In this document: piece by piece, positions 42,288 through 51,945 of the stretch | Position numbering within the stretch: position 1 is the first letter of the stretch | Layout: every line of letters begins with the position of its first letter | Source of the DNA: CBDFGT01 sp965247225 | GTDB taxonomy: Bacteria; Pseudomonadota; Alphaproteobacteria; Rhizobiales; Rhizobiaceae | NCBI GenBank assembly: GCA_965247225.1 | Contig: CBDFGT010000003.1 | Location: 1-64,000, forward strand | Length of the DNA stretch: 64,000 nt | Direction: 5' to 3' | Made by a program: the position numbers and the translations under genes | Notes under the pieces: generated by a model | What the model was told of the DNA's origin: nothing | Database searches by the model: none | The model's input: only the letters and a program-made list of their open reading frames with translations

Positions 42288-43394
42288 ATGGAACAAGCGG
42301 TTACGAATACGCAAAAGATGAATGCATTTCCTGCTTCCCCGCGGGCCATGCGGTTTCTGACAGAATCGATCAGGCTGGCTCTCACGGATTTCAACTCCGA
42401 CAACACGCATGTGGTCAAACAAATCCGCCTCCTGGCCATCAATGCCCTGATCGAGGCGGCAAGGGCGGGTGAAACAGGCAAGGGGTTCGCCGTTGTTGCA
42501 GGAGAAGTCCAGCGGCTTGCAGAGCAGTCCACCGTCGTTGCCAGCCGGTTTCAGGAACAGGTTCTGCGTCGTGTCGATGTGACCAGATCCATGTCAGACC
42601 GGCTTGTTAGCGAAATGGAGGGCATACGCCTGTGTGATCTTGCGCTGTCCCTGGTCCAGCTGATCGTGCGCAACCTGTTCGAGCGCACAGCCGATGTGCG
42701 CTGGTGGGCAACGGACCCGTCCCTGTGGCAGGCGTTTGAAAACCCGTCCCCACAAAGTTTTGCCTATGCTGCATCGCGTCTGGGAGAGATCAACAAGTTC
42801 TATACGGTCTATCTCGATCTGGTTCTGACCGATACAAGGGGCAAGGTGGTTGCCAGTACCAATTCGCGTTATGCTTCCCGGCTGGCGGGTACGGATGTTT
42901 CGTCAGAAGACTGGTTTGCCAAGGCCCGCACCTGTCGCTCGGGCAATGATTACATCGTGGACCGGGTTCGCCCCAGTCCGCGGCATGACAACCGCCATGT
43001 TCTGGTTTATGGAACCGGCGTGCGCCGCAATGGCAAGCCGGACGGCGAGCTGCTCGGAACACTGGGCGTCTACTTTGACTGGCAGACACAGGGCCAGGCT
43101 ATCGTGGAAACCGAAGCCAACCTTCCGCCCGCCATTGCACACAAGACGAAGGTCATGCTGCTGGACGAGACCGGAACCATCATTGCCGCATCGCATCCGG
43201 AACTGATCCTTTCGCAATTTACGCTGCAGAATCCCCAGAAACTGGCCCGCGGAAGCTATTATGATGCCGGCGGTGACATTGTGGCTTTTGCCCGCACACT
43301 TGGATACGAGGATTATGACGGGCTTGGCTGGCACGGGGTTGTTGTCCAGAAAACCGAAGATGAAAAAGACTTCCGTGATGCATTGACAATATAA
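42288..43394 (+). CDS. Short MCP-signal domain followed by a Cache domain
   Basis: Residues 30-95 contain the tip of a methyl-accepting chemotaxis signalling domain (LLAINALIEAARAGETGKGF then AVVAGEVQRLAEQS), the CheA/CheW-contacting hairpin. Residues 130-360 look like a dCache/PAS-type sensor: NKFYTVYLDLVLTDTRGKVV, EDWFAKARTC, LLGTLGVYFDWQTQGQAIVE, and a second module with VMLLDETGTIIAASHPELI. No membrane helix is visible, so it should be cytoplasmic. The order is the reverse of classical receptors, where the sensor precedes the signal domain. Start ATG 42288 has GGAG seven bases upstream. No che genes are adjacent. Palindromic elements follow directly. Confidence 0.75.
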   Translation: MEQAVTNTQKMNAFPASPRAMRFLTESIRLALTDFNSDNTHVVKQIRLLAINALIEAARAGETGKGFAVVAGEVQRLAEQSTVVASRFQEQVLRRVDVTRSMSDRLVSEMEGIRLCDLALSLVQLIVRNLFERTADVRWWATDPSLWQAFENPSPQSFAYAASRLGEINKFYTVYLDLVLTDTRGKVVASTNSRYASRLAGTDVSSEDWFAKARTCRSGNDYIVDRVRPSPRHDNRHVLVYGTGVRRNGKPDGELLGTLGVYFDWQTQGQAIVETEANLPPAIAHKTKVMLLDETGTIIAASHPELILSQFTLQNPQKLARGSYYDAGGDIVAFARTLGYEDYDGLGWHGVVVQKTEDEKDFRDALTI

Positions 43395-43418
43395 ACACTG
43401 CCATCACGGCAGGTTTTC

Positions 43419-43495
43419 CTAGTGGTTTGATTTCGACATTTGCATCCGTTCGCGGCACACTCGAGAGCAAATGTCGAAATCATAAAAACCACTAG
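43419..43495. repeat. Palindromic element 1 (CTAG-bounded, MITE-like)
   Basis: CTAGTGGTTTGATTTCGACA and further bases to 43443 pair with the mirrored arm 43467-43495, with only a four-base bulge. The loop is about 23 bases. The ends CTAGTGG/CCACTAG would give a TA duplication at each side. Confidence 0.8.
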
Positions 43496-43508
43496 CAAGA
43501 CTATGATT

Positions 43509-43587
43509 CTAGTGGAATTTTTGAATTTGAAATTTGAGTTGAGAGGTCGCCGCTACCGGGACTCAAATGTCAAATTCATTCCACTAG
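43509..43587. repeat. Palindromic element 2 (CTAG-bounded, MITE-like)
   Basis: A second hairpin element begins CTAGTGGAATTTTTGAATTT and ends with TCAAATTCATTCCACTAG. Its arms also differ by a four-base bulge, and size (79 bases) nearly equals that of element 1, 13 bases away. The arm sequences differ from element 1 except at the CTAGTGG ends. Confidence 0.8.
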
Positions 43588-43737
43588 GGCGTTTCCTTTT
43601 CAGGTTTTCCTGAATGACAGTGTCTGTGCCTGTATTTTGTTAAAACTTTAGCTTTCATTCAGAAATGAATGCAAAGATGGTGGAAATGCCCGGCATCGCA
43701 AAGAACAGGGCTCAGATATCAATCAGCAGGACGGACA

Positions 43738-46386
43738 ATGCGCACAGAAAATGGTCAGGTCATTTATCTTTCGGATTACAGGCAAACTGACTTTATCCTC
43801 GAACGTGTGGACCTGACATTTGAACTGCATCCCACGGAAACCAAAGTTACGGCGAGAACGCTGTTTGTCCGGCGTGAGGGCACACCCCTTGACGCTCCCC
43901 TTGTGCTGGATGGTGACGAACTGACCATGACAGCGCTGCTGCTGGACGGGATCGAGGTGCCGCCGGAGCAATACCGGATCGATGGCAACCAGTTGATCAT
44001 CGAAGACCTGCCCGGCACGGTGACTTTCGAGATTACCGTCGAAACGCTGATCAATCCCGAAAGCAATACAAAGCTGATGGGGCTCTACCGCACCAATGGC
44101 ATCTACTGTACGCAATGCGAGGCCGAAGGCTTCCGCCGCATTACCTATTTTTATGACCGCCCGGATGTTCTGGCGCTCTATACGGTCAATATTATTGCTG
44201 ACAAGAAAACGACACCGCTCCTGCTGTCAAACGGCAATTATCTCGGCGGTGCCGGCTATGGCGGAGACCTGCATTTTGCAGCCTGGTTTGATCCGCATCC
44301 CAAGCCTGCCTACCTGTTTGCGCTGGTTGCCGGCGACCTCGGTATGATTGAAGATCACTTCATCACCATGTCGGGGCGTGAAGTCGCACTGAAAATCTAT
44401 GTCGAGCACGGCAAGGAAAACCGCGCCCATTATGCCATGGATGCACTGAAGCGGTCCATGAAATGGGACGAGGAGGTTTTTGGCCGTGAATATGATCTTG
44501 ATATTTTCATGATCGTGGCAGTGTCGGATTTCAACATGGGGGCCATGGAAAACAAGGGGCTGAATGTCTTCAATGACAAATATGTCCTGGCCGATCCTGA
44601 AACCGCTACAGATGCCGATTATGCCAATATCGAGGCCATCATTGCGCATGAATATTTCCACAACTGGACCGGAAACCGCATCACGTGCCGCGACTGGTTC
44701 CAGCTTTGCCTGAAAGAAGGGCTCACGGTCTATCGCGATCATGAGTTTTCCGCAGACCAGCGCTCGCGTGCCGTCAAGCGTATCGCCGAAGTGCGCCACC
44801 TCAAGGCCGAGCAGTTTCCTGAAGATGCAGGACCGCTGGCCCATCCGGTTCGACCGACCCAGTTTCGCGAGATCAACAATTTCTACACGACGACGGTCTA
44901 TGAAAAAGGTTCGGAAGTCACGGGCATGATTGCCACCCTGCTCGGCAGGGCCGGCTTCAAGAAGGGTATGGATCTCTATTTCGACCGCCATGACGGGCAG
45001 GCTGTGACGATTGAAGATTTCGTGACCTGCTTTGAAGACGCAACCGGTGCCGATCTTTCGCATTTTTCCCTGTGGTATCATCAGGCGGGTACGCCGCTGG
45101 TCAGCGTGTCGACGGCCTATGACCAGGCCAGCGGCACCTTTATCCTGGATCTGGAGCAAATGGTTCCGCCCACACCGGGCCAGACGGAAAAATTGCCCCT
45201 GCATATTCCGTTGCGCTTCGGACTTCTGTCCGGCGACGGCAGTGAATTCCGGCCTGCCGCCGTTACCGGTATCAATATCAGCGCCGATGTCCTGCATCTG
45301 ACCGGGCGCAGCCACCGGATACAATTCACCGGCATTGGCTCCCGCCCTGTCCTGTCGTTGAACAGGGGCTTTTCCGCACCGGTCAATTTGCAGTTTGACC
45401 AGTCCAGGGCGGATCTGGCCCATATCGCCATGTATGAGACGGATCTGTTTGCCCGCTGGCAGGCGCTCAATGATCTGGCCATGTCAGACTTGACCCGGGC
45501 GGTTACGGATGTGCGCAACGGCCAGCCGGTTCAGGCCGCACCACAATTGATAGAGGCACTTTTGCGTGTTGCGGCTGACGAGACTGTTGAGATGGCCTTT
45601 CGCGCCCAGGTCCTGACGCTGCCGGGCGAAGCCGATATCGCCCGCGCCATGGGTGGCAACACCGATCCGGACGCGATCCTGGAGGCCCGCAAGGCCATTC
45701 TGGAGCAGATTGCCGTTGCCGGATCATCGCTTTTCACAGCCTTGTTCGAGACGCTCGCCTGTCATGGTGCATTTACGCCGGATGCGGCCAGTGCAGGTCG
45801 CAGGGCCTTGCGCAACACGGCGCTTTCCTGTCTCTCCCATGCAGAGCCGACACCTGACCTTGTCTGGCAGACCTTCCAGTCTGCCAATAACATGACGGAC
45901 CTGAGCCAGGCGCTCACCATTCTGGCCCATCGTTTTCCCGATTCCGAAGAAGCCGCCCGCGCGCTGGCCCGGTTTGAGGAACGTTTCCGCAGCAATGCCC
46001 TTGTCATCGACAAGTGGTTCCATATTCAGGCAACCATCCCCGGTGAGACTGCCCTGGCACGGGTCGGGCACCTGATGACCAGCCCGCATTTTGTCAGTAC
46101 CAACCCAAACCGTGTCCGGGCGCTCGTTGGCACTTTCGCCTTTTCCAACCCGACGGGCTTCAACCGCAAGGACGGTGCAGGCTACCATTTCCTCGCGCGG
46201 CAGGTTCTCGATATCGATCCGCGCAACCCTCAGCTTGCAGCCCGGATTCTCACCGCCATGCGCTCATGGCGCTCGCTGGAACCCGACCGGGCTAGCCAGG
46301 CACAGGCTGCACTGCAGACCATTGAACAGGCAGCGTCACTCTCCCGTGATGTTCAGGATATTGTCGAGCGCATGCTCCGCCCATAA
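43738..46386 (+). CDS. pepN: Aminopeptidase N
   Basis: PepN removes N-terminal residues from peptides in the cytoplasm. The protein (882 residues, family length) has GAMENKG, the substrate-anchoring motif, and the gluzincin site HEYFHNWTGNRITCRDWFQL followed by KEGLTVYRDHEFS (HExxH plus the downstream zinc Glu). The C-terminal helical domain (ANNMTDLSQALTILAH; FRSNALVIDKWFHIQA) is complete. ATG 43738 (MRTENG) has AGGA upstream; the frame is open to 43669. A strong terminator follows the stop. Confidence 0.97.
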   Translation: MRTENGQVIYLSDYRQTDFILERVDLTFELHPTETKVTARTLFVRREGTPLDAPLVLDGDELTMTALLLDGIEVPPEQYRIDGNQLIIEDLPGTVTFEITVETLINPESNTKLMGLYRTNGIYCTQCEAEGFRRITYFYDRPDVLALYTVNIIADKKTTPLLLSNGNYLGGAGYGGDLHFAAWFDPHPKPAYLFALVAGDLGMIEDHFITMSGREVALKIYVEHGKENRAHYAMDALKRSMKWDEEVFGREYDLDIFMIVAVSDFNMGAMENKGLNVFNDKYVLADPETATDADYANIEAIIAHEYFHNWTGNRITCRDWFQLCLKEGLTVYRDHEFSADQRSRAVKRIAEVRHLKAEQFPEDAGPLAHPVRPTQFREINNFYTTTVYEKGSEVTGMIATLLGRAGFKKGMDLYFDRHDGQAVTIEDFVTCFEDATGADLSHFSLWYHQAGTPLVSVSTAYDQASGTFILDLEQMVPPTPGQTEKLPLHIPLRFGLLSGDGSEFRPAAVTGINISADVLHLTGRSHRIQFTGIGSRPVLSLNRGFSAPVNLQFDQSRADLAHIAMYETDLFARWQALNDLAMSDLTRAVTDVRNGQPVQAAPQLIEALLRVAADETVEMAFRAQVLTLPGEADIARAMGGNTDPDAILEARKAILEQIAVAGSSLFTALFETLACHGAFTPDAASAGRRALRNTALSCLSHAEPTPDLVWQTFQSANNMTDLSQALTILAHRFPDSEEAARALARFEERFRSNALVIDKWFHIQATIPGETALARVGHLMTSPHFVSTNPNRVRALVGTFAFSNPTGFNRKDGAGYHFLARQVLDIDPRNPQLAARILTAMRSWRSLEPDRASQAQAALQTIEQAASLSRDVQDIVERMLRP

Positions 46387-46414
46387 ATCTGTTGATCTTG
46401 CCGAACTTTCCTGA

Positions 46415-46449
46415 AAACGGCTTGCATTTTCATGCAGGCCGTTTTTTTT
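46415..46449 (+). terminator. Intrinsic terminator after pepN
   Basis: AAACGGCTTGCA (46415-46426) and TGCAGGCCGTTT (46433-46444) form a stem with one mismatch, followed by a run of T (46442-46449). Confidence 0.9.
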
Positions 46450-46577
46450 AAATCAGACTTGCCGTTACAAACCTCAGTCCTTCTCTCCTGATTTGTCAAC
46501 GATTATAAATCCTTAAAAAAGAATGAAGATTACGCTGGACAAGGAGAATCACCTTTGATTCATTAGGGCAGATTCGC

Positions 46578-48941
46578 ATGCAGGCGCATCGAATCACTTT
46601 TGAAACAAGGCAGGTGCATATGGCAGACGCGCATGGGGACAGCGCTTCCGGTGATCGGTTCAGGTTCAAATATCCTGGTTTTTCTGTCCGGGACAAAATG
46701 TTTGCCGACCATGTCCGGCGTATTGCCCGGCCATTGGCCCAAAAGCTGGCGCTTTCGGAGCTGCTGCTCAAGCGTTCGGTCCCCGTCCTGATTGTTGCAT
46801 TTCTGATTGTGGTTGCCGCCGCCCGCTGGTTCGGTATTTATGTCGAGCGCGAGCGGATGGAAACATCAGCGCAGATGACCATTTCGTTGACCGATGCTGC
46901 CGTTCTGGCGGTCTTTTCCGATCAGTCCGGCCTGTTTTCTGACGGCAATCGTGCATCCGCAGAAACGCTTCTCAATACGCATCTGCCGGAATCCCGGCTG
47001 GAACCGGGTACGCTGGTGCTTCTCGTGCAGTCGACCGGAACAGTCTTTGCCGGGTCATCTGCCAGCCTGCATTACGTTGGCCTCAATATCCGCCAGTTCG
47101 CGCCGGAGGTTGATGCCTATGGCAACATGGACCAAAGCTCTGTGGTTCAGCAGGTCAGGATTGGCGGCATGAACCATTTCGCTTCGGTTTCCTGGCTGCC
47201 TGACCGGTCCGGTTTCATTATTGTTGCCTTGCCGCTGCAGGCCATGGACCGGATCTGGCGGGACGACGTCTCCCTGAATGTCACGCTGTTTGCCGGGATT
47301 TCCACAATTCTGCTCGTCATTCTCTATGCCTATTACGTGCAGGAAAAACGCGCCAGGGACGCTGACGAGGTGTTCCTGGAATCCAACCTGCGCGTGGAAA
47401 CCGCGCTGTCGAGCGGCCGGTGCGGGCTTTGGGATTTCGATATGACCAACCGTCGCCTCTACTGGTCACGGTCGATGTATGAAATGCTTGGCATGCGCCC
47501 GCGTGACAACGTCCTGTCCTTTGGAGATGCTGCCCGCCTGATGCACCGTGCTGACAACAGCATCTATTCGCTGGCCCGTTCGCTGGCTGTCGGCCAGTCC
47601 AAACAGATGGACCAGGTTTTTCGCATGCGCCATGCCGATGGTCATTTCGTCTGGCTGCGGGCGCGGGCACAAATGGTCAAAACGGCGTCCGGCCGCTCCC
47701 ATATGATCGGAATCGCCATGGACGTCACCGAACAGCACCGGCTGGCGCAGCGCTATGCCGAAGCTGACCAGCGCCTTGCAGATGCGATTGAATCCACATC
47801 CGAAGCTTTCGTCCTCTGGGACAAGAATGACCGTCTTGTCATGTGCAATACCCATTATCAGCAGGCCTATGGCCTGCCGGATGCTGTTCTTGTGCCCGGC
47901 ACGGAAAAGTCCATGGTTTCGCATGCGGCAGCCCGTCCGGTCATCGAACGCCGGATCGCCGACCCCGACCGCTCCTCCCGGCACAGCCAGATGTCGGAGG
48001 TGCAGCTTGCCGATGGTCGCTGGCTGCAGATCAACGAACGGCGGACCCGTGACGGCGGTCTTGTGTCCGTTGGTACGGACATCACGGTTCTCAAGCGCCA
48101 CCAGGATCGCCTGCGCGAGTCCGAACGCCGCCAGATGGCCACCATCGGAGACCTGTTTGCCTCACAGCAGACCCTGGAGCGCCAGAAGTCCGAACTGTCC
48201 GTCGCGAACCAGAAATACCTGGCAGAAAAAGAGCGTGCGGAAAATGCCAACCGGGCAAAGTCCGAGTTTCTGGCCAATATGTCCCATGAGCTTCGTACAC
48301 CTCTCAATGCCATTCTGGGGTTTTCCGATATCCTGCGCAACGCCATGTTTGGACCGCTCGGCTCTGCAAAATATGATGAATATGCCAAGGACATCTTTGA
48401 CAGCGGCAAGCATTTGCTGAACGTTATCAATGATATTCTTGATATGTCCAAAATTGAGGCCGGTCACATGCAGATCGATTTTGAAACCATCGACCTGGCT
48501 CCCCTCATCGAGGAGACCCTGCGTTTCACCTCGGTTCCGGCCACACAGAAAAACATCCGTGTCGATCAGACGGTGGCCACAGGCCTTACCATGCTGGGAG
48601 ACCGCCGCGCCATGAAACAGGTTCTGCTCAATCTCCTGTCCAATTCTGTGAAGTTTACCGATGATGGCGGCGTCATCTGCCTGCGCGCCCGCAAGGTGGG
48701 CGGTGCTGTTATCCTCACCATCAAGGATACCGGTATCGGCATTCCCAAAGCCGCCATGCGCAAGATCGGCCAACCGTTTGAACAGGTTCAAAGCCAGTAT
48801 GCCAAAAGCAAGGGCGGTTCGGGTCTGGGCCTGGCCATTTCCAGATCGCTGACCCATCTGCATGCCGGCAAGATGCGCATCTGCTCGGCAGAAGGCGTCG
48901 GCACGATGATTTCCATCCGTATTCCCGACCGGGGTTGCTGA
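46578..48941 (+). CDS. pleC: PleC/PdhS-type sensor histidine kinase
   Basis: This 787-residue membrane kinase has two membrane helices (VPVLIVAFLIVVAAARWFGI and TLFAGISTILLVILYAYYV) enclosing a periplasmic loop of about 170 residues, two PAS segments (ALSSGRCGLWDFDMTNRRLY; ADAIESTSEAFVLWDKNDRL), then the HisKA box NMSHELRTPLNAILGFSDIL and ATPase motifs (NLLSNSVKFT, DTGIGIP, GSGLGLAI). FGPLGSAKYDEYAKDIFDSG is a PleC/PdhS hallmark. Such kinases act on DivK/PleD in polarity and cell-cycle control. Start 46578 or ATG 46620; both have weak ribosome sites. Convergent with glnE. Confidence 0.88.
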   Translation: MQAHRITFETRQVHMADAHGDSASGDRFRFKYPGFSVRDKMFADHVRRIARPLAQKLALSELLLKRSVPVLIVAFLIVVAAARWFGIYVERERMETSAQMTISLTDAAVLAVFSDQSGLFSDGNRASAETLLNTHLPESRLEPGTLVLLVQSTGTVFAGSSASLHYVGLNIRQFAPEVDAYGNMDQSSVVQQVRIGGMNHFASVSWLPDRSGFIIVALPLQAMDRIWRDDVSLNVTLFAGISTILLVILYAYYVQEKRARDADEVFLESNLRVETALSSGRCGLWDFDMTNRRLYWSRSMYEMLGMRPRDNVLSFGDAARLMHRADNSIYSLARSLAVGQSKQMDQVFRMRHADGHFVWLRARAQMVKTASGRSHMIGIAMDVTEQHRLAQRYAEADQRLADAIESTSEAFVLWDKNDRLVMCNTHYQQAYGLPDAVLVPGTEKSMVSHAAARPVIERRIADPDRSSRHSQMSEVQLADGRWLQINERRTRDGGLVSVGTDITVLKRHQDRLRESERRQMATIGDLFASQQTLERQKSELSVANQKYLAEKERAENANRAKSEFLANMSHELRTPLNAILGFSDILRNAMFGPLGSAKYDEYAKDIFDSGKHLLNVINDILDMSKIEAGHMQIDFETIDLAPLIEETLRFTSVPATQKNIRVDQTVATGLTMLGDRRAMKQVLLNLLSNSVKFTDDGGVICLRARKVGGAVILTIKDTGIGIPKAAMRKIGQPFEQVQSQYAKSKGGSGLGLAISRSLTHLHAGKMRICSAEGVGTMISIRIPDRGC

Positions 48942-48960
48942 TCCGGCACGTATCCGCCTG

Positions 48961-51912
48961 TCAAACGGCGCGAACCACTTTCAGGAAAATCTTCCGCACA
49001 GCCCTGGAGAGACGGGCAATGTCGGCCTCCAGCATCCTGATATCCGGCATGTCGGCGGCACGGCATACCAGATCCAGGAGACCAACCGGTGCCTCTGCCG
49101 GATCAAAGGCACCATCAATGCACAGCCGCACAATCTGCGCAATATCGGTATAGATCGCCAGCGCCGCCAGAACAGTGTGCAGATCGTCGGGCTCCATCAG
49201 CAGCGGCCCCAGCGATTTCAGCACATCCGCCGTGCGGGTCTGGCGGGTTTGCCCAAGCGCTGCGCCTGAAGGTGCTGCCAGCGCCAGAACCTGCGCGATA
49301 AACTCGATATCCACCAGTCCGCCCGCCGTCAGCTTCAGATCCCATATGCCGGAAGGCGGTTTTTCCCGGTCCATCAGCAGTCGCATCTCCCTGGCCTCGC
49401 CTGCCACCCCGGAACGATCACGGGCCTGCCCCAGAATGTCGGCAAGGATGCGCTGTGCGTCCCTTGCCAGCGTTTCATCGCCACAGATCACCCGCGCCCG
49501 TGTCAATGCCATATGTTCCCAGACCCAGGCCTCTTCCTGCTGGTATTTTGCAAAAGCCCTGATCCTTGTTGCCACCGGCCCCTTGTTGCCGGATGGCCGC
49601 AGCCGCATATCCACCTCGTACAAAATCCCTTCCGCGGTCGGTGCCTGGAGGGCGGCCATCAGCCTCTGGGTTGTCCGGGTAAAATAGCGCACGGCGTCCA
49701 GCGGTTTTGTGCCATCCGATTCAGCGGCTTTGTCATCATGGTCATAGAGCAGGATCAGGTCGACATCCGACCCTGCCGTCATCTCATGGCTGCCCAGCTT
49801 GCCCATGCCCAGCACCACAACCCGGCCGCCCGGAAACCGGCCATGGGCGGTCCTGATCTCCTGCTGCACGGCCTTGAGCGCGGCGGCAATGATCAGGTCT
49901 GCCAGGTGCGTGAAGGCCGCTCCGGCCTGCACGCCGTTGATGGAGCCGGTCAGCAGCCTTATTCCGATCAGGAATTTCTGTTCGGATGCAATGATCCGCA
50001 GACGGTCGAGTGTCTCTTCATAATGCGTGCTGCCGGACAGGAACATGGCGATCCGGTCGGCCAGATAGTCGCGGGTTGGCAGTTCCACCAGCAGTCCCGG
50101 GTCCAGCATTCCGTCAAATACATGTGGCCGTGCGGCAATGATGGCGGCCAGCCTCGGTGCTGCCGACATGATGGTCACAATCAGGTGCAGCAGTGACGGA
50201 TTGTTGCCCAGAAGCGAAAAGAGCTGGATACCGGCTGGCAGGCCGGACAGGAACTGGTCAAAGCGCAGCAGTGCCTCATCGGCCCTTTTGCTGGCACCGA
50301 ATACCTGCAGAAGCTGCGGTGTCATTTCCGTCAGCCTTTCGCGCGCTTCCACCGATTGTGTTGCCCGGTAGCGGCCATAATGCCAGGTGCGAATGGTGCG
50401 GGATATATCGGAAGGCCGCGCAAATCCGAGTTTGGACAGCGTTTCCAGCGTATCGGGATCATCCTTCTGTCCGGTGAAAACCAGATTGCCTGTGCCGGTT
50501 GTCAGAACGGTTTCCTGCTCGAACAGCTGTGCGTAGCGCCGTTCCACCGCCTCCAGTTTCTGCTCCAGCGCCTTTGAAAAACCCCTGCTGTCGGCAAAGC
50601 CCGCCATCAGGGCAATCCGTTTCAGCCCGGCTTCGCTTTCGGGCAGTTGATGCGTCTGTTCATCATGCACCATCTGGAGGCGATGCTCGACATCGCGCAG
50701 GAACCAGTAGGCAGCGATCAGTTCATCACAGGTGGTCCGGTCAATCCAGTTTGCCTGCGCCAGCGCTTCCAGCATCGCCTCCGTCGGCTGCAGGCGCAGC
50801 GCCGGCAATCGCCCGCCCGCAATCAGTTGCTGGGTCTGCACAAAAAACTCGATCTCACGAATGCCACCGCGCCCCAGTTTCACATTATGGCCCTTGACGG
50901 CAATCATCCCGTGCCCCTTGTGGGCATGGATCTGGCGTTTGATCGAATGGATATCGGCAATGGCGGCATAGTCGAGATATTTGCGGAAAATAAACGGTGT
51001 CAGCTCTTTGAGGAAAGCCTCGCCCGCCGCCCTGTCTCCGCCAATCGTGCGGGCCTTGATATAGGCCGCCCGCTCCCAGTTCTGCCCGCGTCCCTCATAA
51101 TAGAGAAGGGCCGCCTCCACCGGAATGGCCAGCGGCGTTGATCCCGGATCCGGCCGCAGCCGCAGGTCGGTCCGGAACACATAGCCATGCTCGGTCCGCT
51201 CCTGCAAAATCCGGATCAGCCGCCGCATCATGCGCGAGAAAACATCCGTCGCATCCGCCGGATCATCAACAATGCCTGCATCCGGCTCAAAAAACACAAC
51301 CAGATCGATATCGGATGAGTAATTCAGTTCACGCGCGCCCAGCTTGCCCATGCCCAGTGCAAACAGGCCGGAGCCAAGGGATGGATTGTCGACATTCCCG
51401 AGCTTGATCCGGCCGCCTGCATGCGCCACCAGCAGCAGATGGTTCAGGCTGGCCGATACCGCAGCCTCCGCCATTTCACTCAGCCAGTATGTGGTTTCGC
51501 GAGCATCAAAAATCCGGGCAAGGTCGGCCAGCGCGACCATGAAAGCGACATCGCGTTTTGCCATCCGCAGCCCGGCCATGACGGTGGCTTCTGTTGCTGG
51601 CCCGTCCTGCCCTATCCACACTTTGCCAGCTTCTGCGATTACCGCCCGCAAGGTCTGCCGCAAGGGCTGTGTCAGGGCTTTTACCAGCGTTGCCGGGGCC
51701 AGTCGCGCCGTGTCCCGCAGATAGGGAGACAGGCTGAGAGCGGCGACCACAAAGTCCCTGAGCGCAGATTCTCCGGCCAGCATGGCGGCAATGGCTTCAT
51801 GCTGCCTGGCCATATCTTTCAGGTCGGAGAGAACCGCGCGGCTTTCCGCCCTGTTGAGAGCGATGATCGTTCCGGCCCTGACTGCACCCAGACAGACATC
51901 TGCATCCGCCAT
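48961..51912 (-). CDS. glnE: Glutamine synthetase adenylyltransferase/adenylyl-removing enzyme
   Basis: GlnE adenylylates and deadenylylates glutamine synthetase in response to PII. The protein (983 residues) has two nucleotidyltransferase domains: GMGKLGARELNYSSDIDLVV in the N-terminal half and LGMGKLGSHEMTAGSDVDLI in the C-terminal half, each with the G-GxG-DxD active-site pattern. The connecting regions and HD-like helical parts are in order and complete. ATG 51912 follows GGGGAACGT. It is the last gene downstream of degP-RR-HK, a block order also found in other rhizobia. Confidence 0.97.
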   Translation of the reverse strand: MADADVCLGAVRAGTIIALNRAESRAVLSDLKDMARQHEAIAAMLAGESALRDFVVAALSLSPYLRDTARLAPATLVKALTQPLRQTLRAVIAEAGKVWIGQDGPATEATVMAGLRMAKRDVAFMVALADLARIFDARETTYWLSEMAEAAVSASLNHLLLVAHAGGRIKLGNVDNPSLGSGLFALGMGKLGARELNYSSDIDLVVFFEPDAGIVDDPADATDVFSRMMRRLIRILQERTEHGYVFRTDLRLRPDPGSTPLAIPVEAALLYYEGRGQNWERAAYIKARTIGGDRAAGEAFLKELTPFIFRKYLDYAAIADIHSIKRQIHAHKGHGMIAVKGHNVKLGRGGIREIEFFVQTQQLIAGGRLPALRLQPTEAMLEALAQANWIDRTTCDELIAAYWFLRDVEHRLQMVHDEQTHQLPESEAGLKRIALMAGFADSRGFSKALEQKLEAVERRYAQLFEQETVLTTGTGNLVFTGQKDDPDTLETLSKLGFARPSDISRTIRTWHYGRYRATQSVEARERLTEMTPQLLQVFGASKRADEALLRFDQFLSGLPAGIQLFSLLGNNPSLLHLIVTIMSAAPRLAAIIAARPHVFDGMLDPGLLVELPTRDYLADRIAMFLSGSTHYEETLDRLRIIASEQKFLIGIRLLTGSINGVQAGAAFTHLADLIIAAALKAVQQEIRTAHGRFPGGRVVVLGMGKLGSHEMTAGSDVDLILLYDHDDKAAESDGTKPLDAVRYFTRTTQRLMAALQAPTAEGILYEVDMRLRPSGNKGPVATRIRAFAKYQQEEAWVWEHMALTRARVICGDETLARDAQRILADILGQARDRSGVAGEAREMRLLMDREKPPSGIWDLKLTAGGLVDIEFIAQVLALAAPSGAALGQTRQTRTADVLKSLGPLLMEPDDLHTVLAALAIYTDIAQIVRLCIDGAFDPAEAPVGLLDLVCRAADMPDIRMLEADIARLSRAVRKIFLKVVRAV

Positions 51913-51945
51913 ACGTTCCCCCCGAACTTGCGTCCTGCAGCAACA

